Shown here piece by piece: positions 1-9,221 of a DNA stretch of 64,000 nt (position 1 is the first letter of the stretch; each line of letters opens with the position of its first letter). The position numbers were made by a program, and so were the translations under genes. The DNA comes from Acinetobacter sp. C32I (GTDB lineage: Bacteria; Pseudomonadota; Gammaproteobacteria; Pseudomonadales; Moraxellaceae): the NCBI RefSeq assembly GCF_023702715.1, contig NZ_CP098480.1:3968001-4032000 (forward strand), written 5' to 3'. The notes under the pieces are model-generated. The model was not told the DNA's origin, made no database searches, and saw only the letters and a program-made list of their open reading frames with translations.

Positions 1-132
1 TAAAACCTAGCATTTTTATAGGGATAGTTATTATTTATAGGATTATGGTTAAGCTTAGAAGAGTTTAAGAATAGATGAAATTTCCATAAAAATAAAAGCA
101 TGTATCATCATGATTTATCTATAAAAGCTGGC

Positions 133-753
133 TTAATTTCGCTCAAAGAATTGAATCAGCGCATCCACATCATCCGTCTGCAACTGCTCACGCATTTTTA
201 AAATCTGCTTTTCATCTAAGTCATAAAGTTTAAGGGAAAGCAGTTTTTCAATGTCATGTTCAGGAAAGCGGTATTTGATGACTTTGGCTGGGACACCACC
301 GACAATTGCATATGCTGGCACATCTTGGGTGACCACAGCACCTGTTGCTACCACAGCACCTTCACCGAGTTTAACACCTTGCATGATCATGGCACGGCTG
401 CCAATCCAGCAACCATCGGCAATGATTGTATCACCCGCAGGTTGAAAGCTACGTGTATCAAAAGGGAAGGTTGAAATCCAGTCTGGGCGGTGCAGTTGAT
501 TACCACCCATCATAATCACGCATTCGGCACCAAAGCAGACAAAGTTGCCAATATGCAGTTGATCAATTGGCTTTTCAGGTGTAGCCGCTTTGTCGTGTAG
601 ATAACGCACCACACAGCGTTCAAAACCTTGATCCCAATAAGCAGAATAATACGAGTAATTGCCTTTAATATGGATGTTCGGATTGTTTACCGTTTTAGCA
701 ATAAACTCGAACTCACACCAATGCTTAACAGGGGAGTTGATGAGTGGATCCAT
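133..753 (-). CDS. CatB/Vat-like xenobiotic acyltransferase (left-handed beta-helix)
   Basis: Predicted acetyl-CoA-dependent O-acetyltransferase of the hexapeptide-repeat CatB/Vat family, acting in the cytosol. Seen: an N-terminal NSPVKHW segment, an NPNI..YSYYS block, the GNQLHRPDW motif whose His (about residue 88 from the chosen start) matches the catalytic His of CatB, then hexapeptide turns ([25 protein letters not shown]) and the closing [12 protein letters not shown]. Length (206 aa) fits the family. I start at ATG 753 (MDPLINSP); the longer frame from 771 would need a TTG and adds no conserved sequence. A TATAAT hexamer lies at 786-791 on this strand, but no good -35 accompanies it. 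It stands alone. The natural substrate cannot be told from sequence, and chloramphenicol resistance should not be assumed. Confidence 0.8.
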   Translation of the reverse strand: MDPLINSPVKHWCEFEFIAKTVNNPNIHIKGNYSYYSAYWDQGFERCVVRYLHDKAATPEKPIDQLHIGNFVCFGAECVIMMGGNQLHRPDWISTFPFDTRSFQPAGDTIIADGCWIGSRAMIMQGVKLGEGAVVATGAVVTQDVPAYAIVGGVPAKVIKYRFPEHDIEKLLSLKLYDLDEKQILKMREQLQTDDVDALIQFFERN

Positions 754-998
754 ATTTAGACAAAATACCAAAAGAAAGCTGCGTTATTATAGCTTTTAAA
801 TGAGCAGAGAATGCGGGTTAGAGAAAAATTTCCAAAGCCAGCTAAACAAACATTGAATTTGATTGGGAAATACAAAGCCGAATAAGCAAAAGAGATTTTA
901 GCGATAGCCATCAATGATCAAATGATTATCACGTTATTGTATTGATTAAGGCTTTGTACTTGCTATATAGCATTTCAATACGTTTTCAAGGAAAAATA

Positions 999-1340
999 AT
1001 GAAAGTAAGGGTTTTGAAAAATACAAACTATGATATTTATGATGATGTTGTGAAACAACATGCACTTATTGTTGGTAAAGAATATGAGGTGCTCGAAATT
1101 AGCGAGAATACATTTGGTTTATTAAATGAACGTAAGGAACCAACCTTATTTGAGAAAAATTTATTTGAAATCACCGATCCAACAATTTCTAAAAATTGGA
1201 TTAAACAAGAATATGAAGATGGAGAGTACTATATCACTCCACCAGAGTTTTTAACCCATCGTTATTTTTTTGAGGAATATTTCAATGGTAATCCAGATAT
1301 CGTTCAACAGTTTAATAATTACTTAAAATCTATTCAATGA
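999..1340 (+). CDS. Small hypothetical protein
   Basis: A 113-residue acidic soluble protein with no signal peptide or membrane segment; I do not recognise a family. It begins MKVRVLKNTNYDIYDDVV and is rich in Glu, Asp, Tyr and Phe. The start at ATG 999 is favoured because AAGGA lies at 988-992, six bases upstream; the longer open frame from 942 has no ribosome-binding site. A weak promoter (TTGATT at 942-947, 16-bp gap, TATATA at 964-969) may drive it. It converges on greA across a shared terminator. Small accessory proteins of this look are common in Acinetobacter, and nothing indicates its role. Confidence 0.65.
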   Translation: MKVRVLKNTNYDIYDDVVKQHALIVGKEYEVLEISENTFGLLNERKEPTLFEKNLFEITDPTISKNWIKQEYEDGEYYITPPEFLTHRYFFEEYFNGNPDIVQQFNNYLKSIQ

Positions 1341-1344
1341 TCAT

Positions 1345-1372
1345 AAATAAGCCTCCAATAGGAGGCTTATTT
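1345..1372. terminator. Bidirectional intrinsic terminator between the small unknown gene and greA
   Basis: A perfect 12-bp stem (1345-1356 and 1361-1372) with an AATA loop has T-rich sequence on its right and A-rich sequence on its left, so it can end transcripts from both converging genes. Confidence 0.85.
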
Positions 1373-1383
1373 ATTTTTAAATA

Positions 1384-1860
1384 TTAAATATATTCCACAC
1401 TTACGATTTCGTATTCAACTTCACCTTGTGGTGTTTGAATTTTTGCTTCGTCGCCTTCATTTTTACCTAAAAGACCACGTGCAATCGGTGAGTTCACTGA
1501 GATTTTATTGATTTTAAAATCTGCTTCATCATCACCGACGATTTTATAAGTCTTACGTTCTTCGGTATCAAGATTTTCAATCGTTACAGTCACGCCAAAG
1601 ACAACACGGCCATTTTGCTCAAGTGTTTTGACATCAATTTCTTGTACTGCGCCCAGTTTACCTTCGATATCCTGAATACGACCTTCGCAGAAACCTTGCT
1701 GTTCACGCGCAGCATGATATTCAGCATTTTCCTTTAAATCACCGTGTTCACGAGCTTCAGCAATCGCTTGGATAATACGTGGGCGATCCACTGTCTTGAG
1801 CTGTTGTAATTCTTTCTCTAAGGCAACCTTGCCTTCGGGAGTCATAGGATAACGTTGCAT
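1384..1860 (-). CDS. greA: Transcription elongation factor GreA
   Basis: GreA binds the RNA polymerase secondary channel and stimulates cleavage of backtracked transcripts. The 158-aa length is canonical. Seen: an N-terminal coiled coil (about residues 1-75) with MTPEG near the start, and the acidic tip region [20 protein letters not shown] holding the Asp/Glu pair needed for cleavage. The C-terminal FKBP-like domain includes [16 protein letters not shown]. The gene lies 92 bp downstream of carB on the same strand, with the carB terminator in the gap. That gives the carA-carB-greA order known from pseudomonads. greB is also present in this window at 34.2 kb. Confidence 0.97.
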   Translation of the reverse strand: MQRYPMTPEGKVALEKELQQLKTVDRPRIIQAIAEAREHGDLKENAEYHAAREQQGFCEGRIQDIEGKLGAVQEIDVKTLEQNGRVVFGVTVTIENLDTEERKTYKIVGDDEADFKINKISVNSPIARGLLGKNEGDEAKIQTPQGEVEYEIVSVEYI

Positions 1861-1912
1861 TCTGGTCCCCTCTAAATTGGTTGGGAAAATACAGGATTAA
1901 AAAAAGAAAAAG

Positions 1913-1935
1913 CCCGCCACCGATAAGGTGACGGG
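1913..1935 (-). terminator. Intrinsic terminator of carAB
   Basis: On the minus strand a 9-bp G+C-rich stem (arms 1927-1935 and 1913-1921, one G-U pair) with a TTATC loop is followed by a T-rich tail covering 1901-1911. It sits 18 bp past the carB stop and separates carB from greA. Confidence 0.8.
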
Positions 1936-1952
1936 ACTTTATCGGTAGAGAA

Positions 1953-4900
1953 TTAACCTACAGTTTGTAAATCTTGCAAGCGGTATACATCCATTGGCAA
2001 TTTCACAGCAAATGCTTGGCAAACTGCTTCTGCACCGTTAATCGTGGTGGTGTAATACACCTTGCCTTGGAGGGCAGCACGACGAATCATGGCAGAGTCA
2101 TATTGAGCTTGTTTGCCTTCAGTTGTGTTGACAATAAGATGAATTTCACCATTTTTCAAGCGGTCAACAATATGTGGGCGACCTTCGGTCACTTTATTGA
2201 CTGCTTCACATTCAATACCTGCTTCTTTTAGTACGCGATGTGTACCGTTGGTCGCAACAAGTTTGAAGCCATACTCGATCAACTGTTTCGCGATGTTGGC
2301 AATGTATTTTTTATCTGATTCACGAACCGATAAGAATGCATGCTTCACTTCACCTTCAGTTGGTAAGCCTGGTAAACGTTCATTTGAACCAAGCACTGCT
2401 TTATAGAATGCTTCGCCGAATGTTTTACCAACGCCCATCACTTCACCTGTAGATTTCATCTCAGGCCCAAGCATTGGGTCTACACCAGGGAATTTAGCGA
2501 ATGGGAATACTGCTTCTTTAACCGCAAAATGTGTTGGAATGATTTCTTGAGTGAAACCTTGTGATTCCAACGATTGGCCCGCCATACAACGTGCCGCAAC
2601 TTTTGCTAAAGAGTCACCAATACACTTCGATACGAAAGGAACGGTACGTGATGCACGTGGGTTCACTTCAAGTACATAAATGTCGTTGCCTTTAACAGCA
2701 AACTGAACGTTCATCAAACCGATTACGCCAAGTTCTTTTGCCATCGCAACAGTTTGACGACGCATTTCATCCTGTACTTCTTGAGAAAGCGAGTACGGAG
2801 GAATCGAACATGCTGAGTCACCTGAGTGAATACCAGCTTGTTCAATGTGCTGCATGATACCGCCGATCACAACGTCTTTACCGTCAGATACGCAGTCCAC
2901 GTCAACTTCAGTTGCATCGTCAAGGAAACGGTCAAGCAGGACTGGGGCTTCATTCGATGCTTGTACGGCTTCGCGAAGGTAACGTTTAAGTTCTTCTTCG
3001 TTGTACACGATTTCCATTGCACGACCACCCAATACATAAGATGGACGAACAACCAGTGGATAGCCCACTTTAGCCGCTTCTGAAATACCTTCTTCAGCAG
3101 ACTTTACGATGCTGTTGTTTGGTTGACGAAGCTGTAGACGTTGGATCATTTGCTGGAAACGTTCACGGTCTTCTGCACGGTCAATTGCATCAGGAGATGT
3201 ACCAATGATAGGGGTACCTGCTTCTTCCAAAGCACGTGCCAATTTCAAAGGTGTTTGACCACCGTACTGTACGATCACGCCTTTAGGCTTCTCGGTACGT
3301 ACGATTTCAAGTACATCTTCAAGTGTTACTGGCTCGAAGTATAAACGGTCAGATGTGTCATAGTCGGTTGAAACCGTTTCAGGGTTACAGTTCACCATGA
3401 TGGTTTCATAGCCGTCTTCACGCATTGCAAGCGCAGCGTGTACACAGCAGTAGTCAAACTCGATCCCTTGACCAATACGGTTTGGACCACCACCAATGAC
3501 CATGATCTTGTCACGGTTTGATGGATTTGCTTCACATTCTTCATCGTAAGTTGAATACATGTAAGCAGTACCCGATTCAAACTCGGCTGCACAGGTATCA
3601 ACACGTTTATAAACTGGATATACACCCAAGTTCCAACGATGTTTACGGAATTGTTTTTGTGAAATACCCATTAAGTTGGCAATACGCAGGTCAGATAAAC
3701 CTTTGCGCTTGAACGAACGGATATTGTCAGCATTCAAATCACCGAAGCCTAAAGTTTTCACTTGTGCTTCAGTTTTAATGATGTCTTCGATCTGGATCAA
3801 GAACCAACGGTCGATTTTGGTTGCTTCAAATACGTCATCTAAAGAGAAACCGTGGCGGAATGCATCAGCAACGTACCAAATACGCTCTGGGCCAGGAACT
3901 TTAAGCTCTTTTAAGATGATGTCTTTGGCATTGGCTGTACCAGCTTCAACTTTTTCATCAAAGCCACATACACCCACTTCAAGACCACGAAGTGCTTTTT
4001 GTACAGATTCTTGGAAGTTACGGCCAATCGCCATGACTTCACCCACAGATTTCATCTGAGTTGTTAATACAGGCTCAGCTTGTGGGAATTTTTCGAAGTT
4101 AAAGCGAGGAATCTTGGTCACAACATAGTCAATCGACGGTTCGAAAGATGCTGGAGTTACGCCGCCAGTGATGTCATTTTTCAATTCATCAAGGGTATAA
4201 CCGACCGCAAGTTTCGCTGCGATTTTCGCAATTGGGAAACCTGTTGCTTTAGATGCAAGTGCAGATGAACGTGATACACGTGGGTTCATCTCGATCACAA
4301 CCATACGACCGTCTTTCGGGTTAATACCGAATTGAACGTTCGAACCACCAGTCTCTACACCGATTTCACGAAGAACTGCAACAGAGGCATTACGCATCAA
4401 TTGATATTCTTTGTCAGTCAATGTTTGAGCAGGTGCAACCGTGATTGAGTCACCTGTATGTACGCCCATTGGGTCGAAGTTTTCGATTGCACAGACGATG
4501 ATACAGTTGTCGTTTTTGTCACGAACAACTTCCATCTCGTATTCTTTCCAACCAATCAATGATTCATCAATCAATAATTGGTGAGTCGGAGAGAGGTCGA
4601 AACCACGTTCACAGATTTCAAGGAATTCTTCGCGGTTATAAGCGATACCACCACCAGAACCACCCATCGTGAATGATGGACGGATGATGACTGGGAAACC
4701 GAAGCCCGCTTGGATCGCCAAAGCTTCTTCCATTGTTTCAGCAATAGCAGCTTTTGGACATTCCAAACCAATTTTACGCATTGCGATATCAAACAGTTTA
4801 CGGTCTTCTGCTTTTTCAATCGCTTCTTTTGATGCGCCAATCAGTTCTACATTATATTTTTCAAGAACGCCGTGCTCGTCTAAGGCAAGGGCACAGTTCA

Positions 4901-5186
4901 ATGCAGTTTGACCACCCATAGTTGGAAGGACTGCATCTGGACGCTCTTTTTCAATGATTTGTGCAACTGTCTGCCAAGTGATTGGCTCAATATAGGTTGC
5001 ATCCGCCATTGCAGGGTCGGTCATGATGGTCGCTGGGTTAGAGTTCACCAAAATAACGCGGTAACCTTCTTCACGAAGCGCTTTACATGCTTGCGCACCT
5101 GAATAGTCAAACTCACAGGCCTGACCAATGACAATAGGACCAGCACCAATAATTAAGATGCTTTTAATATCCGTACGTTTAGGCAT
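1953..5186 (-). CDS. carB: Carbamoyl-phosphate synthase large subunit
   Basis: The 1077-aa synthetase subunit uses two ATP and bicarbonate, with ammonia channelled from CarA, to make carbamoyl phosphate for pyrimidine and arginine synthesis. Seen: two homologous ATP-grasp halves. The first opens [23 protein letters not shown] and the second [22 protein letters not shown] near residue 560. Both halves carry the glycine-rich loop regions and the [18 protein letters not shown] and [15 protein letters not shown] metal-binding motifs. The C-terminal MGS-like allosteric domain begins around residue 940 ([21 protein letters not shown]). Length equals the usual 1070-1080. It follows carA by 14 bp, so the two are an operon, and expression is probably set by the carA leader. 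All frames inside this gene on other strands are shadows. Confidence 0.98.
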   Translation of the reverse strand: MPKRTDIKSILIIGAGPIVIGQACEFDYSGAQACKALREEGYRVILVNSNPATIMTDPAMADATYIEPITWQTVAQIIEKERPDAVLPTMGGQTALNCALALDEHGVLEKYNVELIGASKEAIEKAEDRKLFDIAMRKIGLECPKAAIAETMEEALAIQAGFGFPVIIRPSFTMGGSGGGIAYNREEFLEICERGFDLSPTHQLLIDESLIGWKEYEMEVVRDKNDNCIIVCAIENFDPMGVHTGDSITVAPAQTLTDKEYQLMRNASVAVLREIGVETGGSNVQFGINPKDGRMVVIEMNPRVSRSSALASKATGFPIAKIAAKLAVGYTLDELKNDITGGVTPASFEPSIDYVVTKIPRFNFEKFPQAEPVLTTQMKSVGEVMAIGRNFQESVQKALRGLEVGVCGFDEKVEAGTANAKDIILKELKVPGPERIWYVADAFRHGFSLDDVFEATKIDRWFLIQIEDIIKTEAQVKTLGFGDLNADNIRSFKRKGLSDLRIANLMGISQKQFRKHRWNLGVYPVYKRVDTCAAEFESGTAYMYSTYDEECEANPSNRDKIMVIGGGPNRIGQGIEFDYCCVHAALAMREDGYETIMVNCNPETVSTDYDTSDRLYFEPVTLEDVLEIVRTEKPKGVIVQYGGQTPLKLARALEEAGTPIIGTSPDAIDRAEDRERFQQMIQRLQLRQPNNSIVKSAEEGISEAAKVGYPLVVRPSYVLGGRAMEIVYNEEELKRYLREAVQASNEAPVLLDRFLDDATEVDVDCVSDGKDVVIGGIMQHIEQAGIHSGDSACSIPPYSLSQEVQDEMRRQTVAMAKELGVIGLMNVQFAVKGNDIYVLEVNPRASRTVPFVSKCIGDSLAKVAARCMAGQSLESQGFTQEIIPTHFAVKEAVFPFAKFPGVDPMLGPEMKSTGEVMGVGKTFGEAFYKAVLGSNERLPGLPTEGEVKHAFLSVRESDKKYIANIAKQLIEYGFKLVATNGTHRVLKEAGIECEAVNKVTEGRPHIVDRLKNGEIHLIVNTTEGKQAQYDSAMIRRAALQGKVYYTTTINGAEAVCQAFAVKLPMDVYRLQDLQTVG

Positions 5187-5200
5187 TATTCGCTCCTTAA

Positions 5201-6340
5201 TTACTTCTTAGCGGCTTCAATAAGTTCGATGAAATGATCGAACAATGGAGCACAGTCATGTGGACCCGGGCTAGCTTCAGGGTGACCTTGGAAGCTGAAT
5301 GCTGGTTTATCCGTACGATGGATACCTTGGTTTGTACCGTCAAACAGTGAACGATGTGTCACTTTTAAGTTTGCAGGTAAGGTACTTTCATCGACAGCAA
5401 AGCCGTGGTTTTGAGAAGTAATCATCACTGTACCATTCTCAAGATTTTGTACAGGATGGTTGGCGCCGTGGTGACCGTGATTCATTTTCATGGTCTTCGC
5501 ACCTGAAGCAAGCGCTAAAATTTGATGACCTAAACAAATACCAAATACTGGCAGTGTTGTGGTTTCAACAATGGTTTTCACTGCTTCAATCGCATAGTCA
5601 CATGCTGCTGGGTCACCAGGACCATTTGACAAGAACACACCATCTGGATTCAATGCGAGCACTTTTTCAGCAGGGGTTTGCGCAGGAACAACTGTTAATT
5701 TACAACCACGGTCTGCGAGCATACGTAAGATGTTGGTTTTGACACCATAATCGTATGCAACAACATGAAATTTAAATTCTGGTTGAGTGAAGCCCTGACC
5801 TAAAGTCCAAGAACCTTCAGTCCATTCGAAACCTTCTGGATCACAGCATTCTTTTGCAAGATCTAAACCGTTCAAACCGCCGAATGCACGTGCCTTGGCA
5901 ATTGCTTCTTCTTCTGTAATATTTTCGCCAGCAAGGATGCAACCATTTTGTGCACCTTTGTCACGTAAAATACGTGTCAATTTACGTGTATCAATATCAG
6001 CGATTGCAACAACATTATGTTGTTCCAAGTATTCACTGAGTGATTGTTCAGCACGGAAATTACTGTGTAATAAAGGAAGATCACGAATAATTAAACCATT
6101 CGCCCATACTTTATGGATGCGACCTGATTCAACGTCTTCACTATTACAGCCAGTATTTCCAATATGAGGATAAGTCAACGTCACAATTTGTTGTGCGTAG
6201 CTTGGGTCAGTCAAAATTTCTTGATAACCAGTCATGGCTGTATTAAAAACGACTTCACCAGTCGTACTACCCGATGCACCGATAGACGTTCCTTTAAAGA
6301 TCGTTCCATCTGCGAGGGCTAAAATGGCGGGGGTGCTCAA
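5201..6340 (-). CDS. carA: Carbamoyl-phosphate synthase small (glutaminase) subunit, TTG start
   Basis: This subunit hydrolyses glutamine and passes ammonia to CarB. The 379-aa product has the CarA N-terminal domain ([31 protein letters not shown] region) and a class I glutamine amidotransferase domain. The nucleophile is Cys269 in FGICLGHQ, and the His/Glu of the triad are in [12 protein letters not shown]. The start codon is TTG at 6340-6338, preceded by AGGAG at 6349-6353; no ATG offers a better fit with the conserved N-terminus. The 120-nt leader upstream is unusual (separate entry). One reading frame of that leader ends in a TGA that overlaps this TTG as TTGA, an arrangement typical of translational coupling. 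Confidence 0.97.
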   Translation of the reverse strand: MSTPAILALADGTIFKGTSIGASGSTTGEVVFNTAMTGYQEILTDPSYAQQIVTLTYPHIGNTGCNSEDVESGRIHKVWANGLIIRDLPLLHSNFRAEQSLSEYLEQHNVVAIADIDTRKLTRILRDKGAQNGCILAGENITEEEAIAKARAFGGLNGLDLAKECCDPEGFEWTEGSWTLGQGFTQPEFKFHVVAYDYGVKTNILRMLADRGCKLTVVPAQTPAEKVLALNPDGVFLSNGPGDPAACDYAIEAVKTIVETTTLPVFGICLGHQILALASGAKTMKMNHGHHGANHPVQNLENGTVMITSQNHGFAVDESTLPANLKVTHRSLFDGTNQGIHRTDKPAFSFQGHPEASPGPHDCAPLFDHFIELIEAAKK

Positions 6341-6379
6341 ACCAAAGCTCCTGAACTAAGACCACAAAAATAGGGCTGT

Positions 6380-6452
6380 AAAAAAGCGAGTAGACATAAA
6401 AAAAGGCAGGCTGTCTTAAAAAAACATGCCCCTCCTTCCAGTCTGCTCGCTT
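6380..6452 (-). promoter_or_regulatory. carA leader: candidate terminator/attenuator with a three-codon ORF
   Basis: Read on the minus strand, arms at 6441-6452 and 6384-6395 pair over 12 bp (one G-U) and are followed by six T residues (6385-6380). Inside, a near-perfect Shine-Dalgarno AAGGAGG (6437-6431) precedes ATG TTT TTT TAA (6427-6416), encoding Met-Phe-Phe. CCTGCCTT (6410-6403) can pair with that AAGGAGG with one bulged G. The ATG is followed by a run of seven T, and a second run of seven T lies at 6404-6398. A ribosome on the mini-ORF would block both stems. The arrangement resembles translation-coupled attenuation, as known for E. coli pyrBI. The regulatory signal here is inferred, with UTP or pyrimidine level the obvious candidate. 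Confidence 0.6.
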
Positions 6453-6467
6453 GTAACTTAACAGCGC

Positions 6468-6496
6468 ATTATACGCATGAGTGCGTGAAAAGTCTA
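6468..6496 (-). promoter_or_regulatory. Sigma70-type promoter of carAB
   Basis: Minus-strand -35 TAGACT (6496-6491), exactly 17-bp spacer, consensus -10 TATAAT (6473-6468). Predicted transcription start is near 6461, giving a leader of about 120 nt before the carA TTG. Confidence 0.75.
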
Positions 6497-6699
6497 TGTG
6501 TTTTATTTATTAAAGTCAGAATTTCCCAATTTCTTTTCTAAGCAGCAGTACAGCAGTGTCTATTGCAAAATCAATCATCCTTCTATCGATATCATGAGAT
6601 ATTATGCAAATTGTTAGACAATTTTTTTTATGTTTGGGAAGTGAGCGTTTTATCTTATATCTAGCCAAAAAATCAACAATCAATAAGAGGGTAATCAAC

Positions 6700-7281
6700 A
6701 TGGCTGCGAATCAAACAACACCTGCTGCAACTGCTGAAGAAGTGAAAGAAGCTGTAGTGGAAAAAGCGACAAAAGCAAAAGACACTGTTGCTGAAAAGAC
6801 TGCTGAAGTCAAAGAAGCCGTTGCCGAGAAAACTGCAAAAGCGAAAGAAGTAGTAGCAGAAAAAACAGCAAAAGCAAAAGAAGTGATTGCTGAAACTCAA
6901 GAGCAAGCAAAAGAAGTGATTGCTGAGACTCAGGGTCAAGTTAAAGAAGCACTTGCTGAAACTCAAGAGAAAATTGAGACCGAAGCGAAAGAATTGAACC
7001 AGAACATTCAAAATCAGCTCACTCAAATCAAGCAAGATCTGTTAGAGCGTATTGAGGTGATTAAAACTCAACTTAATTCATCTCAAGGTAACCTTGTTGA
7101 ATTGAAAAATGCATTGAAAACCGAATTAAATGCATTGATTGAAGACCTAACTAAAGTCAGCAAAGAACTGAAAGATGACATTAGCCAGATTTCAGTGAAG
7201 CATAAAGATACTTTAGTGGGTAGCTTTAAGCGTACCAAAGAGCAAGCCGTTGAAGCTTGGAACAAAGTGCGTGCAAGTTAA
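6700..7281 (+). CDS. LEA-like protein with tandem 11-residue repeats
   Basis: A 193-aa, highly charged, Ala/Glu/Lys-rich protein with no signal peptide and no membrane helix. Residues 21-97 are seven consecutive 11-mers. The first is EKATKAKDTVA, followed by variants such as EKTAEVKEAVA, EKTAKAKEVVA, EKTAKAKEVIA, ETQEQAKEVIA and ETQGQVKEALA. This period and composition match group 3 LEA (LEA_4) and apolipoprotein-like amphipathic helices. Residues 98-193 form a less regular, probably coiled-coil helix. I start at ATG 6700 after AGAGGG; the longer open frame from 6604 has no support. Known LEA proteins protect against drying; a desiccation or membrane-stress role here is an inference. It lies between carA and a DOMON-like gene and ends in a strong terminator. 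Confidence 0.7.
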   Translation: MAANQTTPAATAEEVKEAVVEKATKAKDTVAEKTAEVKEAVAEKTAKAKEVVAEKTAKAKEVIAETQEQAKEVIAETQGQVKEALAETQEKIETEAKELNQNIQNQLTQIKQDLLERIEVIKTQLNSSQGNLVELKNALKTELNALIEDLTKVSKELKDDISQISVKHKDTLVGSFKRTKEQAVEAWNKVRAS

Positions 7282-7301
7282 TTTGGCATAGCGATAAAAA
7301 A

Positions 7302-7320
7302 AGCGAGAATTTTTCTCGCT
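7302..7320. terminator. Bidirectional intrinsic terminator
   Basis: AGCGAGAA/TTCTCGCT stem (7302-7309, 7313-7320) with A-rich and T-rich flanks on both sides, between the LEA-like gene (+) and the DOMON-like gene (-). Confidence 0.85.
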
Positions 7321-7338
7321 TTTTTTATGCTTAAGATA

Positions 7339-7875
7339 TTAAAACTGATGTAACCAATCGCGCTTGTTATGGAAGTCGGCTTGAGGGCTACTGTGTTGCA
7401 TTGCAAAATAATACATACCTTGAGTAGTATTTAATACGGCTGTTAAACCGATATACAGGTCAGCCCATTTGAGTTGATGCTCGCGCATAAATTGCGACAG
7501 ATCTAAACTGACATTCAAACCGTAATGGGTACGCTGTAAATGATTCAGTTCGATATCATAGGCGGCAATGGGTGGCATATCTTCTGGGAAGCGGTATTCT
7601 TCAAATTGATAGGCTTGCCAAGCTTGAGAAGGGGAAAGGTTGATTTCACGATAGAAATCTTGATCTTTCACACCCACAAAAATCTCATAGCAAGTCTGTT
7701 CCCACAAAAAGTCATGGCGTGGATTCGCTGCAACTTGATCTGGGTAAATCAAAAATTGATTTGGGTCACGAACCCAAAAACCAACATTCAGTGTTGCTGG
7801 TGTTTGTTGCTCAATCGCGCCAACCACCGTAATGGCACTAAAGCGATCAAAAGCAGACAGTTCATAACTTGCCAT
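7339..7875 (-). CDS. DOMON-like domain protein
   Basis: A 178-aa protein that fits a DOMON-like beta-sandwich protein family found in proteobacteria. Seen: beta-strand-rich sequence with LNVGFWVRDPNQFLIYP, DFLWEQTCYEIFVGVKDQDFYREINLSPSQAWQAY spread over the middle, and a C-terminal HNKRDWLHQF. There is no signal peptide, so it is probably cytosolic, unlike classical secreted DOMON cytochromes. It ends six bases after the yhbY stop in the same direction, so yhbY and this gene are probably co-transcribed. No enzyme motif is visible. DOMON folds bind haem or sugars in other proteins; the ligand here is unknown. Confidence 0.65.
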   Translation of the reverse strand: MASYELSAFDRFSAITVVGAIEQQTPATLNVGFWVRDPNQFLIYPDQVAANPRHDFLWEQTCYEIFVGVKDQDFYREINLSPSQAWQAYQFEEYRFPEDMPPIAAYDIELNHLQRTHYGLNVSLDLSQFMREHQLKWADLYIGLTAVLNTTQGMYYFAMQHSSPQADFHNKRDWLHQF

Positions 7876-7880
7876 CGTAA

Positions 7881-8207
7881 TTACTTATTATTTAAATGAG
7901 CAAAACGAACCAAGTTAGACAGGTGTTGGTTTTGCTTTGCTGCTTTTTTATAAAGCAAAACAATTTTACCAATTTTCTGTACAGATTCCGCACCTGTTGC
8001 TTCAACAATCGCGTCAATCACTGCAGCACGTGCATCACGGTCTTCACCCGCAATTTTCACTTTAATCAATTCGTGATCATTTAGCGCACGATTTGTTTCT
8101 TCAATGACGTTTTCTGTAAGACCTTGGCCACCAACCATTACTACTGGATTAAGTGCATGACCAATTTGACGTAAACGTTTACGTTCATGGATAGATAAAG
8201 CCGCCAT
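7881..8207 (-). CDS. yhbY: YhbY-family ribosome-assembly RNA-binding protein
   Basis: A small CRM-domain protein (108 aa) that associates with pre-50S ribosomal particles. Seen: LSIHERKRLRQIGHALNPVVMVGGQGLTENVIEE with the GxxG RNA-binding loop, followed by HELIKVKIAGEDRDARAAVIDAIVEATGAESVQKIGKIVLLYK. I start at ATG 8207 (MAALSIHERKRL), which matches the family N-terminus; the frame extends to 8249 without conserved sequence. It is divergent from rlmE, another rRNA-maturation gene, and this yhbY/rlmE-ftsH pairing is conserved in gamma-proteobacteria. Confidence 0.92.
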   Translation of the reverse strand: MAALSIHERKRLRQIGHALNPVVMVGGQGLTENVIEETNRALNDHELIKVKIAGEDRDARAAVIDAIVEATGAESVQKIGKIVLLYKKAAKQNQHLSNLVRFAHLNNK

Positions 8208-8434
8208 TAAAAATACCTGATTGGGAAAACGACCTAGTATAACTTGCATCCCGTTTCTAAGATAGATTCAGCAGATAGGCACTTGAAACAAATCTGTGAA
8301 AATTGCCGAAATAACCAATGATGATGATCGAAAAAAAATCTGTAAAAGTTTCTGAATGAAGTACATCCGTACTGTAATGAGAGTAATTTTCACGTACAAT
8401 GACTCATCAGAAGTTTTTTGAAATTTAGTGAGTT

Positions 8435-9085
8435 ATGGCGACACGCATTACCAATCAAAAATTGTCTAAAAGCAGTCGTGTGTGGATGCGAGAGCACTTA
8501 GATGACCATTTTGTGAAGAAAGCACAAAAGGAAGGTTATCGCGCACGCGCGGCGTATAAGTTACTTGAAATCCAAGAAAAATATAAAATGATCAAACCTG
8601 GGATGACGGTGGTCGACTTAGGTGCGGCACCAGGTAGTTGGTCACAAATTGCAGGTAAATTGGTCGGATCAAAGGGCTTAGTCATTGCTTCAGATATTCT
8701 GGCAATGGATGCTCTTCCAGATGTGACCTTCTTGCAAGGTGACTTCCGTGAAGAAGAAGTTTTCGAAAAATTGTTAAATATTTTAAATGGGCGTCAAGTA
8801 GACGTTGTAATTTCAGATATGGCCCCCAATACATCAGGTAATAGGGCTGTTGATCAACCACGTCAAATTTACTTATGTGAATTGGCTTTGGATTTTGCTC
8901 AAAAAGTACTCGGGCCAAACGGACAGTTTCTTGTTAAAGTGTTCCAAGGTTCAGGATTTGATGAGTTCAGAAAACAAGTGGTCGATGGTTTTGATGTATT
9001 AAAAACAGCCAAACCTGCGGCTTCACGTGCTCGATCGAAAGAAGTTTTTTTGATTGGTCAAGGTCGTAAAAAGGCATTGCAATAA
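8435..9085 (+). CDS. rlmE: 23S rRNA (uridine-2552-2'-O)-methyltransferase
   Basis: RlmE (FtsJ/RrmJ) uses SAM to methylate U2552 in the ribosomal A-loop late in 50S assembly. The 216-aa length is canonical. Seen: RAAYKLLE with catalytic Lys42, SAM motif [13 protein letters not shown] (residues 60-71), SDMAPNTSG with Asp128, and FLVKVFQG near residue 168 completing the K-D-K-E set. It begins ATG 8435 and runs in the same direction as ftsH, 136 bp upstream. That gap contains its own promoter-like signal, so ftsH is probably transcribed both by read-through and separately. Confidence 0.96.
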   Translation: MATRITNQKLSKSSRVWMREHLDDHFVKKAQKEGYRARAAYKLLEIQEKYKMIKPGMTVVDLGAAPGSWSQIAGKLVGSKGLVIASDILAMDALPDVTFLQGDFREEEVFEKLLNILNGRQVDVVISDMAPNTSGNRAVDQPRQIYLCELALDFAQKVLGPNGQFLVKVFQGSGFDEFRKQVVDGFDVLKTAKPAASRARSKEVFLIGQGRKKALQ

Positions 9086-9163
9086 AAGTGTACTTGCCAA
9101 GTTGTTAAAAATTGTGCATTTTGTACCTTTTAAGTTTTTTGCAACGCAAATTCATTGCTGTTT

Positions 9164-9193
9164 TTGTGAAGGTCAGCCAAGATTAGGTATGAT
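9164..9193 (+). promoter_or_regulatory. Probable ftsH promoter
   Basis: TTGTGA (9164-9169), 18-bp spacer, TATGAT (9188-9193), ending 28 bp before the ftsH start. Five of six -10 bases match consensus and the -35 is weaker. Confidence 0.45.
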
Positions 9194-9221
9194 CAAATTA
9201 GATTGATATGGGAATAAAGCC

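Noticed and set aside
1953..5186. Numerous plus- and minus-strand frames of 60-130 codons inside carB
   Set aside because: All lie within the strongly conserved carB frame and show no start signals or recognisable products.
6673..7035. Minus-strand Phe/Cys/Ser-rich frame opposite the LEA-like gene
   Set aside because: It is the mirror of the Ala/Glu/Lys repeat codons on the plus strand, with no start signals and an implausible composition.
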